A stretch of DNA of 64,000 nt. Origin: Pedobacter sp. JY14-1. Its GTDB lineage: Bacteria; Bacteroidota; Bacteroidia; Sphingobacteriales; Sphingobacteriaceae. The position numbers and the translations under genes are program-made. Where the stretch lies: the NCBI RefSeq assembly GCF_029269825.1, contig NZ_JARJHU010000008.1, positions 620,001-684,000 of the forward strand, read 5' to 3'. Of the stretch, positions 44,487-53,013 are shown one piece after another (position 1 is the first letter of the stretch; each line of letters begins with the position of its first letter). Below the pieces are notes generated by a model that saw only the letters and a program-made list of their open reading frames with translations, was not told the DNA's origin and made no database searches.

Positions 44487-45848
44487 TTATATCTCTAAGA
44501 TCATCGGATGATCACTTAAAGTGAGTGTTACCGCGTTAGAGTCTCTGACCGTGGTCACCGGAGAAATACTGATGGTCGGGTCAAAGACCTTTATTTCCGG
44601 CTGCCCACTGCCAAAAAGAATCTTTACTTCATCTGAACCTGCGACCCTTTCTGACCAGACTACAAGGGCAAACCTGCCACTGGCTTTCTGCAGCAGCAAG
44701 TGATGGGCAGTTTCAGGAAGATTGCTGATCACGTAATCCAGTTTTTCCGGTTTCTTTTCCGCTCCGCTGTTGTCCTCCGATAAAATCGTCGTCAGATTGT
44801 GCAGATATACCGCCGCCTTTCTGGGGCTGTAATCGGGCTTATAAAATCCGAAGGTCTGGTTGCCTGCCTCGTCAGAACGGTCACGGAGCAGGTAGAGCGC
44901 AGTATAGCTCCAGCCCCTTGCAAATTGCGCAAGGTATAGGTTAAGGAACATGCAGGCCTGCTTCTCTTCCGTCAGCGGACCACCAATCGTCGCACCCGTC
45001 TCGGTTGTTACTTTAGGCAGCTTGCTCAGGGCATTTTCATCGTAGCCCTTAAACTTTGTCCTCCAGGTCAGGCCATAGTTGCCATACAGGCCGTCCACCT
45101 TGCACAGCCGGCCCGGATCGGCAGCATTCCAGGTCTGGTTGTCATAAAGGCCCGGATGTGAGGGATGCATAAAGTAGTTATGGCAGTTCGCATAATCTGC
45201 ATATCTGGTGCCATCCGGCATGACTGCTCCGGCACCCTTCGGTATCTCCAGGAACTGGAGTCCTGTATTGTCTGTCTGCGCGCCGTTCTCACTGATGCTC
45301 CATACCGGGTAACGCTTCAGCAAAGCATCTGCCTTTACCTCAGTATAAAGGTCGCGCTGTAGTTCTGCCACCGGCATCCAGGAATGCTCCTTTCCACCCT
45401 CCTTATCTTTATACCTGATGCCCCAGTTGTTGGGTTCGTTCAGTCCCTCAAAGGCAAGCAGTGCCCCCGCAGCAGCGAGTTCGCGTCCACCGTCCAATAA
45501 ACGATCAAGGTCTGTGCCTCCGCTGAGCAGCCCATAGCTGAATTTCACTCCGGATTGCCTGTTCAGTTCGATCAGGTCGGCCAGGGGAATATTGCCTTCA
45601 TAACCAGTCCTGATCCATCTGATACCAAGGTACCTGCAAATCTCTGCGGTTTTTTTCAGCGATTCTCCACGCGTGGAGACTGCAGAATTGACGCCGATGC
45701 TGTTCAGGAAATCCGCCACGCTCCGTGCGGTTACCGGTTCACCGGCAGGCGATGCAGGGCTTGCCGCATCCAGGGCGATAACGGCCAGCATCCCGGCAAC
45801 TGCAATTGCCAGAGGTTTCAGGAAGGATTTCAAGACATTTTTCATCAT
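44487..45848 (-). CDS. Exported clan GH-A glycosidase-like protein
   Basis: A 453-residue protein with a signal-like N-terminus (LKPLAIAVAGMLAVIALDAA). The TIM-barrel core shows LAFEGLNEPNNWGIRYKD, where the Asn-Glu of the NEP motif is the acid/base of clan GH-A, and VTTETGATIGG with a candidate nucleophile Glu. A small C-terminal beta domain follows (HLLLQKASGRFALVVWSERV). The family and substrate are not assigned. It lies only 3 bp after the argE-like stop and 22 bp before argH, so it is cotranscribed with arginine genes, an unexpected context. Confidence 0.7.
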   Translation of the reverse strand: MMKNVLKSFLKPLAIAVAGMLAVIALDAASPASPAGEPVTARSVADFLNSIGVNSAVSTRGESLKKTAEICRYLGIRWIRTGYEGNIPLADLIELNRQSGVKFSYGLLSGGTDLDRLLDGGRELAAAGALLAFEGLNEPNNWGIRYKDKEGGKEHSWMPVAELQRDLYTEVKADALLKRYPVWSISENGAQTDNTGLQFLEIPKGAGAVMPDGTRYADYANCHNYFMHPSHPGLYDNQTWNAADPGRLCKVDGLYGNYGLTWRTKFKGYDENALSKLPKVTTETGATIGGPLTEEKQACMFLNLYLAQFARGWSYTALYLLRDRSDEAGNQTFGFYKPDYSPRKAAVYLHNLTTILSEDNSGAEKKPEKLDYVISNLPETAHHLLLQKASGRFALVVWSERVAGSDEVKILFGSGQPEIKVFDPTISISPVTTVRDSNAVTLTLSDHPMILEI

Positions 45849-45851
45849 CGG

Positions 45852-46916
45852 TTATTTTAAAATCACCGGCTCAAGCATCTTGATATAAAGTTCAATGCCC
45901 TCGCTGACCTCGTCCACATAGATAAACTCGTCCGCCATGTGTGACCGGCCGGAGTCACCCGGGCCTACCTTTACTGAGGGAATGCTCAGCAAAGCCTGAT
46001 CGGATGTCGTCGGTGAACCGTAGGTAGTCCGTCCGAGCGCTATGCCCGCCTGCACCAGGGGATGGTTCTTATCGATAGAAGACGGCTTTAACCGGATAGA
46101 CCTTGGCCTCACCTCACAATCCACATTGGTTCTGATGATTTTCAGCACCTCTTCGTTCGTGTAAGCGTCCGTAACCCGGACATCAACCGTAAACGTGCAA
46201 GTTGCCGGCACCACATTGTGCTGGGATCCGGCGTTGATGATCGTCACGGTCATCTTTAGCGGCCCGAACACCTCCGAAACCTTGGAAAACTGGTAATTCC
46301 GAAACCACTCAATATCTTTCAGGGCCTTATAGATCGCATTTTCGCCTTCCTCCCGTGCCGCATGTCCGGCCTTTCCGGTAACCGTGCAGTCCAGGACCAG
46401 CAGTCCCCGTTCGGCAATCGCCAGGTTCATCTGCGTAGGCTCACCTACGATTGCAAACTCCAGTTCGCCAAGATCGGGCAATACCAGTTCAAGTCCATTG
46501 TTCCCGGATATCTCCTCTTCGGCGGTAGTCGCCAGGCAGATGTTATAGTTCAGGTCTTCCCGCTCATAAAAATACAGGAAGGTACCGACCAGCGCCACCA
46601 GGCAGCCGCCGGCATCATTGCTGCCCAAGCCATACAATCTGCCGTCTTCAACTGCCGCATCATAAGGGTCGCGCGTATATCCTGAATTGGGCTTCACCGT
46701 ATCGTGGTGGGAGTTCAGCAGCAAAGTCGGCTTTGCCGCATCAAAATGTTTATTGTAAGCCCATATATTGTTCAGCTTACGGTAAGTCTTAATCCCTCGC
46801 TGCTGCAAAAACTGTTCGATCGCATCGGCAGTCTTGTCTTCCTCTTTACTGAAGGACTGGATCCGGATCAGTTGTTTTAGTAATTCAAAGCTATCTTTTT
46901 GCAGTTTTTCTATCAT
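45852..46916 (-). CDS. argE: M20 family deacylase, N-acyl-ornithine deacetylase (ArgE-like)
   Basis: A 354-residue M20 metallopeptidase-fold enzyme expected to release ornithine or citrulline from its N-acyl form. Metal-ligand motifs: LLLNSHHDTVKPNSG, GLGSNDAGGCLVALVG, ATTAEEEISGNNGLEL, VGEPTQMNLAIAERGLL, and GPGDSGRSHMADEFIYVDE. The cluster context (carbamoyltransferase acting on acylated ornithine) suggests acyl-citrulline as substrate. Succinyl versus acetyl specificity cannot be read from the sequence. Confidence 0.9.
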   Translation of the reverse strand: MIEKLQKDSFELLKQLIRIQSFSKEEDKTADAIEQFLQQRGIKTYRKLNNIWAYNKHFDAAKPTLLLNSHHDTVKPNSGYTRDPYDAAVEDGRLYGLGSNDAGGCLVALVGTFLYFYEREDLNYNICLATTAEEEISGNNGLELVLPDLGELEFAIVGEPTQMNLAIAERGLLVLDCTVTGKAGHAAREEGENAIYKALKDIEWFRNYQFSKVSEVFGPLKMTVTIINAGSQHNVVPATCTFTVDVRVTDAYTNEEVLKIIRTNVDCEVRPRSIRLKPSSIDKNHPLVQAGIALGRTTYGSPTTSDQALLSIPSVKVGPGDSGRSHMADEFIYVDEVSEGIELYIKMLEPVILK

Positions 46917-46951
46917 AAGTTATGTTTAATTCCCTACTCCTTTCTTGTACA

Positions 46952-47785
46952 CTATTCCTTAGTGTATAAGGCACCGGCTTTCACTGCCGAGAGCTTGATG
47001 CCCTTAATGAGCGAGCTGCTGAAGCCATTGTGTTCCATTTCGTTCAGGCCGGCAATGGTACAACCCTTAGGTGAAGTCACCTTGTCGATCTCCTGTTCCG
47101 GATGTGAAGCCATCTGCAGCAGCAGGTCGGCAGCTCCCTTAGCCGTCTGAACCGCCATTTTAAGCGCCTCATCTGCATGAAAGCCGATCTCTACCCCCCC
47201 TTGTGAAGCCGCCCTGATGGCCCTCAGGAAAAATGCGATCCCGCAGGCACAAAGCGCTGTGGCCGAAGTCATCAGGTCTTCATTGATCGTCACCACCGAA
47301 CCCACGGTCTCAAACATGCGCACGACTTCCGCAACATTCTCCTTTGAGGCATTATCAGACGCCACGCAGGTCATCGACTGCCCGATGGCGATCGCTGTAT
47401 TGGGCATCGCCCGCACAACCTGAACATTTTCTCCGAGCTTACTGCGGATGTCGGCACAGCTCACCCCGGAAGCCACAGAAATAAATACCTGTTTACCGTT
47501 ACCGGTATCCACAGCAGGCCTGATCTGGTCCAGTAAGCCGTTCAATTGCTGGGGCAACACGGCCAGCACAACGATATCTGCCTGCGCAGTTACGGCCGCG
47601 TTATCTGTGCCGGTCGCATAACCCTGTTCCGCAAGCGCGGCCAGGCCATGACTGCTCCTACGGGTCAGGCTAATCTGCGCCGGCTGGGCATATCCCGCTT
47701 TCACCAGCCCTTTTGCCAGTGAGACACCTATATTTCCGCTTCCCAATATGGCAATACTGCCTTTAAACTGCTCCATATGATTCAA
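46952..47785 (-). CDS. proC: Pyrroline-5-carboxylate reductase
   Basis: A 277-residue NAD(P)H-dependent enzyme making proline. Seen: SIAILGSGNIGVSLAKGLVKAGYA (Rossmann), VVLAVLPQQLNGLLDQI, VRAMPNTAIAIGQSMTCVA, and the signature ATALCACGIAFFLRAI with SPKGCTIAGLNEMEHNGF. It sits between argB and argE, linking proline and arginine synthesis, which share glutamate-derived intermediates. Confidence 0.95.
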   Translation of the reverse strand: MNHMEQFKGSIAILGSGNIGVSLAKGLVKAGYAQPAQISLTRRSSHGLAALAEQGYATGTDNAAVTAQADIVVLAVLPQQLNGLLDQIRPAVDTGNGKQVFISVASGVSCADIRSKLGENVQVVRAMPNTAIAIGQSMTCVASDNASKENVAEVVRMFETVGSVVTINEDLMTSATALCACGIAFFLRAIRAASQGGVEIGFHADEALKMAVQTAKGAADLLLQMASHPEQEIDKVTSPKGCTIAGLNEMEHNGFSSSLIKGIKLSAVKAGALYTKE

Positions 47786-47794
47786 TTTACCGGT

Positions 47795-48583
47795 TTATCT
47801 GATCAACCGGGTACCAAAATTCCGTTCTTCTATTTGCGGTAATTCATCCGCCTTGCCAATATACACATCAATTACGCCATTCCTGATGGCTTCGAATGCA
47901 TTGTGCAGTTTAGGGATCATTCCGCCGGACACCACGCCTTCCGCCTTAAGCCCTTCAAATTCCTCCATCCTGATCAGCGGTACGAGTGAACCGTCATCTT
48001 CGAGGTCGCGCATTACACCCCTTTTCTCAAAGCAGTACACCAGAGAAGTTTCATACAAACCCGACATAGCCACGGCCACGGCCGAAGCGATCGTGTCCGC
48101 GTTCGTGTTCAGCAGCTGCGAATCCCCGTCATGTGTAATCGCGCAAAGCACAGGCACCAGTCCGGCCGTCAACAGGCTGTCCAGCGTATCCGCAGCAACC
48201 GAGTGCGCATCCAGGTCACCCACATAGCCATAATCAATTTCCCGGACCGGGCGCTTTACCGCTTTGATGATATTGCCGTCTGCACCAGTAAGACCTATCG
48301 CGTTGCAGCCCTTTGCCTGCAGCTGTGCCACCATATTTTTATTGATCAGCCCTGCGTAGACCATCGTCACCACGCGCAGCGTCTCAATGTCCGTGATCCT
48401 GCGGCCTTCTACCATCTTCGCCTCAATGCCCAGTGAAGTGCCCAGTTCCGTGGCAATCTTCCCGCCACCATGGATCAGGATCTTGTCGCCCGCCAGGGCC
48501 GTAAAATCCAGCAGAAACTGGTGCAGTTTCTCGGAGCTGTCGATGACATTGCCACCGATCTTGATCACATTTAATCTTTTCAT
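47795..48583 (-). CDS. argB: Acetylglutamate (acylglutamate) kinase
   Basis: A 262-residue amino-acid kinase. Seen: VIKIGGNVIDSSEKLHQFL, ILIHGGGKIATELGTSLGI, GLTGADGNIIKAVKRP, NTNADTIASAVAVAM and VVSGGMIPKLHNAFEAI, the ATP and N-acylglutamate sites. It is not of the extended arginine-inhibited type, as the N-terminal helix is absent. If the pathway uses succinylated intermediates, the true substrate may be N-succinylglutamate. Confidence 0.94.
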   Translation of the reverse strand: MKRLNVIKIGGNVIDSSEKLHQFLLDFTALAGDKILIHGGGKIATELGTSLGIEAKMVEGRRITDIETLRVVTMVYAGLINKNMVAQLQAKGCNAIGLTGADGNIIKAVKRPVREIDYGYVGDLDAHSVAADTLDSLLTAGLVPVLCAITHDGDSQLLNTNADTIASAVAVAMSGLYETSLVYCFEKRGVMRDLEDDGSLVPLIRMEEFEGLKAEGVVSGGMIPKLHNAFEAIRNGVIDVYIGKADELPQIEERNFGTRLIR

Positions 48584-48610
48584 GTTTTCAGGTTAATCAG
48601 AGACCGTTAA

Positions 48611-49576
48611 CTATTGAAGTCCCTCCAGCATTTGCTTCAGTACAGCCTGGGCCGCCCAAAGCCGGTTGCCCGCCTCATGGATCACGATCGAATTCGGGCC
48701 GTCCAGGATCTCGGAAGACAGCTCCAGGTCACGGCGCACCGGCAGACAATGCATCACCTTCGCGTCATTGGTCACCTTCAGCTTGTCGTTGTTCAGCATC
48801 CAGCCTTCGGGGTAAGTCAGCACCTTACCATACTCCTTATAGCTCGACCAGTTTTTTACGTAGATGTAATCTGCATTTATGAGGGCCTCGTCTAAACTGT
48901 AAGTGATCTCCGCTCCCGGAGTAAAATCTTCCGATAGCTCATATCCCTTAGGCTGGGCAATGGTAAAGTCAATCATGCCGTCCTGCTGCGCCTTGCACAT
49001 CCACTCGGCAAAGGAATTAGGTACCGCCTGCGGCAAAGCCTTGATATGCGGCGCCCAGGCAAGGACCACCTTCGGCCTGCGGTCGTCTTTCCAGGTTTCC
49101 TTAATGGTAACCAGGTCGGCCAGGCTCTGCAGGGGATGCCGTGTAGCACTTTCTAGGCTCACCACTGGCACCTGGCAATATTTCATAAACTTATTGAAGA
49201 AGTCTTCACTGTAATCCTCCTCCCGGTTCACGAGTTTCGGGAAAGAGCGCAGGCCAAGAATGTCACAGTACTGCCCCATCACTGCGGCAGCCTCCCGGAT
49301 GTGTTCCACGGTCGTCCCGTTCATGACCACTCCGTCCTGTGTTTCCAGTGCCCAGCCCTCTTTGTCCATGTTCATCACCATCACCGTCATGCCCAGGTTC
49401 AGCGCAGCCTTCTGCGTGCTCAGCCGGGTACGCAGGCTCGGGTTCAGAAATACCAGTCCCAGGGTTTTATTTTCGCCAAGGTGTTTAAAAGCATAAGGGT
49501 TCTCTTTCAGTGCCAGCGCATCTTTCAGCAGCTGACTGATATCTTGCACATCATGTACGGAGGTAAATTGGTTCAT
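48611..49576 (-). CDS. argF': N-succinylornithine/N-acetylornithine carbamoyltransferase
   Basis: A 321-residue transcarbamylase. Carbamoyl-phosphate loop FLNPSLRTRLST (residues 44-54), HPLQSLADLVTIKETW, and HCLPVRRDLELSSEIL. The loop NGTTVEHIREAA is the AOTC/SOTC type, not ordinary ornithine carbamoyltransferase. Val90 aligns with Glu92 of Xanthomonas acetylornithine transcarbamylase and Pro90 of the Bacteroides fragilis succinylornithine enzyme; a Glu-to-Val change there is reported to favour succinylornithine, so that substrate is inferred. Overlaps argD by 4 bp. Confidence 0.9.
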   Translation of the reverse strand: MNQFTSVHDVQDISQLLKDALALKENPYAFKHLGENKTLGLVFLNPSLRTRLSTQKAALNLGMTVMVMNMDKEGWALETQDGVVMNGTTVEHIREAAAVMGQYCDILGLRSFPKLVNREEDYSEDFFNKFMKYCQVPVVSLESATRHPLQSLADLVTIKETWKDDRRPKVVLAWAPHIKALPQAVPNSFAEWMCKAQQDGMIDFTIAQPKGYELSEDFTPGAEITYSLDEALINADYIYVKNWSSYKEYGKVLTYPEGWMLNNDKLKVTNDAKVMHCLPVRRDLELSSEILDGPNSIVIHEAGNRLWAAQAVLKQMLEGLQ

Positions 49577-50706
49577 CCTTTTAATGCGGTTTTAAATTCA
49601 TTCAAAAAGTATTCTGCCTGGGCCTTGCTCAGGTTCAGGGCAGGCAGTAATCGGATCACATTCGGTTTCGCCTCCCCTGTAAAGATCCCGTGTTTAAACA
49701 GCAGGTCCTTTTTTACGTTCGGCAGCGTTTCAGGAAGCACGATGCCGATCATCAGCCCGCGGCCGCGGACCTCCTGGATGGCTTCAATTTTCTTCAGTTC
49801 TTCAATTAGGTAAGTTCCTGTCTCCAACGCGTTTTGCATCAGCCCGTCCTGCTCCATCACTTCCAGCACGGCCAGCGCCGCTGCACAGGCCAGGTGGTTT
49901 CCGCCAAAGGTGGTACCCAGCATACCATGCCAGGGTTCGAATTTCGGCGCAATAGAAATACCCGCCACCGGGAAACCATTACCCATACCCTTGGCCATGG
50001 TGTAAATGTCGGCCTCAACGCCCGCATAATCATGCGAATAGAAAAGCCCGGTCCTGCCATAGCCGCATTGCACACTGTCGGCAATGTATACCACACCGTA
50101 CTGGTCACAAAGCGAGCGGATCGTTTTCAAAAAGTCTGCCGAAGCTTCTTTAATACCGCCGACACCCTGGATGCCCTCAATAATCACCGAAGATATCTCG
50201 TGGCCATAGTCTGAGAAGGCGTCCTCCAGCGCCTGCACATCGTTGTGCGGCAGGAAGATCACGTTTTCAGTTTCATTCACCGGCGCAATGATCTTCGGGT
50301 TGTCCGTTGCCGAAACCGCCAGCGAAGTCCTGCCGTGGAAGGCGCCTTTAAACGCGATCACTTTCTTCCTGTTGTTGTAAAATGAGGCGAGTTTCAGTGC
50401 GTTCTCATTGGCCTCGGCCCCGGAATTGCACAGAAACAACTGATAGTCTGTCTTACCGGACACCTGGCCCAGCTTCTCCGCAAGCTGCTGTTGCAGCGGG
50501 ATGAGCACAGAATTGCTGTAAAAACCCACCTTGTTCAGCTGTTCCGTCAGTCGCTGTACATAATGCGGATGAGTGTGCCCGATAGATATTACCGCATGGC
50601 CGCCATAAAGGTCAAGGTACTCCTGGCCTTCAGCATCCCAGACGTGACTGCCCGAAGCCCTGGTGATTTCTATATTGTTGAGTGGATAAACGTCAAATAA
50701 GTTCAT
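49573..50706 (-). CDS. argD: Acetylornithine/succinylornithine aminotransferase
   Basis: A 377-residue PLP-dependent class III aminotransferase. Seen: YLDLYGGHAVISIGHTHPHY, FLCNSGAEANENALKLA, FKGAFHGRTSLAVSAT, IADSVQCGYGRTGLFYSHDY, and MAKGMGNGFPVAGISIA with the PLP lysine. It uses glutamate to aminate an N-acyl-glutamate semialdehyde. Its ATG is at 50704-50706; a 144-bp spacer with a repeat and a hairpin separates it from argC. Confidence 0.95.
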   Translation of the reverse strand: MNLFDVYPLNNIEITRASGSHVWDAEGQEYLDLYGGHAVISIGHTHPHYVQRLTEQLNKVGFYSNSVLIPLQQQLAEKLGQVSGKTDYQLFLCNSGAEANENALKLASFYNNRKKVIAFKGAFHGRTSLAVSATDNPKIIAPVNETENVIFLPHNDVQALEDAFSDYGHEISSVIIEGIQGVGGIKEASADFLKTIRSLCDQYGVVYIADSVQCGYGRTGLFYSHDYAGVEADIYTMAKGMGNGFPVAGISIAPKFEPWHGMLGTTFGGNHLACAAALAVLEVMEQDGLMQNALETGTYLIEELKKIEAIQEVRGRGLMIGIVLPETLPNVKKDLLFKHGIFTGEAKPNVIRLLPALNLSKAQAEYFLNEFKTALKG

Positions 50707-50752
50707 GGTTTTAAAGTTTTGTGATTAACAGGTTATTGAATCGTCTGGTTAG

Positions 50753-50815
50753 CGTCATCTCGAACGTAGAGAGAGATCTCTTGTTTAAGCATGTTCAAGG
50801 GCTCTCTCTATGACG
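50753..50815. repeat. Imperfect palindromic intergenic repeat (REP-like)
   Basis: CGTCATCTCGAACGTAGAGA (50753-50772) and the following bases are roughly reverse-complemented by the segment ending CTCTCTCTATGACG (to 50815), around the central TTTAAGCATGTT. The right arm lacks about ten bases. Similar palindromes with this core are dispersed in many Pedobacter and Flavobacterium intergenic regions, as recalled from their genomes; copy number here was not tested. Confidence 0.6.
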
Positions 50816-50836
50816 GATTAACGTCTGAAGACGCCT

Positions 50837-50868
50837 AAGGCAACGGCAATTTAAAACGCCGTTGCCTT
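50837..50868 (-). terminator. Hairpin spanning the argC stop codon
   Basis: An 11-bp perfect stem AAGGCAACGGC/GCCGTTGCCTT (50868-50858 with 50847-50837 on the minus strand). The argC stop TAA (50853-50851) lies in the loop, so the left arm is coding. No T-run follows, so it may stabilise the 3' end or pause transcription rather than terminate. Confidence 0.5.
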
Positions 50869-51822
50869 GAGCCGTAAGCCTTCGCTTTCAGGCAAACCGA
50901 ACATGAGGTTCATGTTCTGCACAGCCTGTCCGCTGGCTCCTTTCAACAAATTGTCAATGATACTGACGATAAATAGCTTACTGCCATGCTTCTCCACATG
51001 CACGAGTGCCTTATTGGTATTCACCACCTGTTTCAGGTCGATATTTTTCCTGCTCACGTGTGTAAACACCTGGTCAGCATAGTAGTCTTCATAAATGCGC
51101 TGGGCATCTTCAGCACTCAGGTCGCATTCCACATACATGGCCGCAAGGATACCCCTGGTAAAATCACCGCGCTGCGGAATAAAGCTGATCTCCTGGTCAA
51201 AACCCGGGTCCAGCTGCAGCAGGCTTTCGCCGATTTCGTTCAGATGCTGGTGTCCGAAGGCCTTATATACCGAAAGGTTATTATTCCTCCAGCTGAAATG
51301 TGAAGTCGCTGAAAGGCTCTGCCCTGCACCTGTAGAACCCGTAGTCGCATTGATGTGCACCTCCGAATTCAGCAGGCCTTTAGCCGCCAGCGGCAATAAC
51401 CCTACCTGGATACAAGTCGCGAAACAGCCAGGGTTGGCAATAAACGAGGCCTGCGTAATCTTTTGTCTGTTCAGCTCTGGCAATCCGTATATCCATTGAT
51501 CCCCTGCATTTGCTTTCAGCCTGAAATCCTGGCTCAGGTCAACAATCCTGATACCGGCAGCAACCGGGTTTGCCTCAAGAAACTTCCTGGCATCCCCGTG
51601 CCCCACGCAAAGAAAAAGCACATCGATTTCTTGGGAAAGCTCAGAAGTAAACCGCAGATCCGTATCGCCCAGCAGATCGGTATGTACATCTGATACCAGG
51701 TTCCCCGCATTGCTGTTGCTGTGCGCAAACGCGATCTCAACAGATGGATGGTTCACCAGCAAACGGAGCATCTCGCCCCCGGTATAACCTGCGCCACCTA
51801 TAATGCCTGCCTTAATTTTCAT
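50851..51822 (-). CDS. argC: N-acetyl-gamma-glutamyl-phosphate reductase
   Basis: A 323-residue NADPH-dependent reductase. Rossmann start IKAGIIGGAGYTGGEMLRLL, catalytic Cys in FIANPGCFATCIQVGLLPL, and GSTGAGQSLSATSHF, with the C-terminal NLMFGLPESEGL. The ATG at 51820-51822 begins MKIKAGIIGG as in homologues; the one at 51828 is also in frame. It overlaps the 3' end of argG by 11 bp. Confidence 0.95.
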   Translation of the reverse strand: MKIKAGIIGGAGYTGGEMLRLLVNHPSVEIAFAHSNSNAGNLVSDVHTDLLGDTDLRFTSELSQEIDVLFLCVGHGDARKFLEANPVAAGIRIVDLSQDFRLKANAGDQWIYGLPELNRQKITQASFIANPGCFATCIQVGLLPLAAKGLLNSEVHINATTGSTGAGQSLSATSHFSWRNNNLSVYKAFGHQHLNEIGESLLQLDPGFDQEISFIPQRGDFTRGILAAMYVECDLSAEDAQRIYEDYYADQVFTHVSRKNIDLKQVVNTNKALVHVEKHGSKLFIVSIIDNLLKGASGQAVQNMNLMFGLPESEGLRLKATAF

Positions 51823-53005
51823 GATCATTCACTTTATGCCAGATCATTACCTGGTTGCCAAAAATCTTTGAAAACCCTTTCACGTCTTCTCCTGTCCAGG
51901 CATTGTTCATTTCTCCATAGCTGCCGAACTTGCTGCTCATGAGGTCATGCGCAGATTCGATGCCGATCACCTGGAAACGGTGCGGCAGCAGTTCTACAAA
52001 GACCTTTCCGCTCACCACCTTTTGCGTATCTGAAAGGAAGGCCTCAATATTGCGCATCACCGGATCGTGGAACTGGCCCTCATGCAGCCAGTTGCCATAG
52101 AAAGAAGACAATTGCTCCTTCCAGGAAAGCTGCCACTTGGTCAGCGTATGCTTCTCCAAAGTATGGTGCGCCTTAATGATCACCACAGGTGCCGCTGCCT
52201 CAAAGCCTACGCGGCCTTTAATCCCGATAATGGTATCTCCTACATGGATGTCCCTGCCGATCCCGTAGGGCTGTGCAATCGCCTGCAGTTGCTGGATCGC
52301 CTTTACCGGACCCAGCTGCTCGCCGTCCAGGGCCACCAGCTCGCCTTTTTCAAAGGTCAGTTCAATCCTGCGCGCAGCAGTTTCGGTCACCTGTGTCGGC
52401 CATGCCTCCTCAGGCAGGGTATCGTGCGAAGTCAGGGTTTCCTTTCCGCCTACCGATGTACCCCAAAGACCTTTATTGATAGAATATTTTGCCTTTTCCG
52501 CGTTATAATTTACCCCATGTTCCGCCAGGTACTCGATCTCCGCTTCACGTGAGAGCTTCAGGTCTCTGATCGGTGTAATGATCTCTACCTCCGGGATCAG
52601 GATATTGAAGATCATGTCAAAACGTACCTGGTCATTACCGGCGCCGGTACTGCCATGGGCTACATAATCTGCTCCGATCTTTTTTACATAATTGGCAATC
52701 GCAGTCGCCTGGCTCACGCGCTCGGCGCTTACCGAGAGCGGGTAGGTCGCATTCTTCAGCACATTGCCGAAGACCAGGTATTTAATACAGCTGTCATAGT
52801 AGTTGACGGTTTCGTCCACCACCGCATGAGAAGCTACACCCAGGGCATAGGCACGTTTTTCGATCTCCTGCAGTTCCGCCCCGGAAAAACCGCCCGTATT
52901 GACGATCACCGAATGCACTTCCAGCCCGCGGTCCTGGGCCAGGTAAATACAGCAGAACGAGGTATCCAGACCTCCGCTAAATGCTAAAACAACTTTCTTC
53001 TTCAT
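51812..53005 (-). CDS. argG: Argininosuccinate synthase
   Basis: A 397-residue enzyme joining citrulline and aspartate using ATP. Seen: VVLAFSGGLDTSFCCIYLAQ (PP-loop) at the N-terminus, YVAHGSTGAGNDQVRFDMIF, and KYSINKGLWGTSVGGKETL. It is the second gene of the cluster, 8 bp after the GNAT gene, and overlaps argC. Confidence 0.97.
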   Translation of the reverse strand: MKKKVVLAFSGGLDTSFCCIYLAQDRGLEVHSVIVNTGGFSGAELQEIEKRAYALGVASHAVVDETVNYYDSCIKYLVFGNVLKNATYPLSVSAERVSQATAIANYVKKIGADYVAHGSTGAGNDQVRFDMIFNILIPEVEIITPIRDLKLSREAEIEYLAEHGVNYNAEKAKYSINKGLWGTSVGGKETLTSHDTLPEEAWPTQVTETAARRIELTFEKGELVALDGEQLGPVKAIQQLQAIAQPYGIGRDIHVGDTIIGIKGRVGFEAAAPVVIIKAHHTLEKHTLTKWQLSWKEQLSSFYGNWLHEGQFHDPVMRNIEAFLSDTQKVVSGKVFVELLPHRFQVIGIESAHDLMSSKFGSYGEMNNAWTGEDVKGFSKIFGNQVMIWHKVNDHEN

Positions 53006-53013
53006 GATAACAG

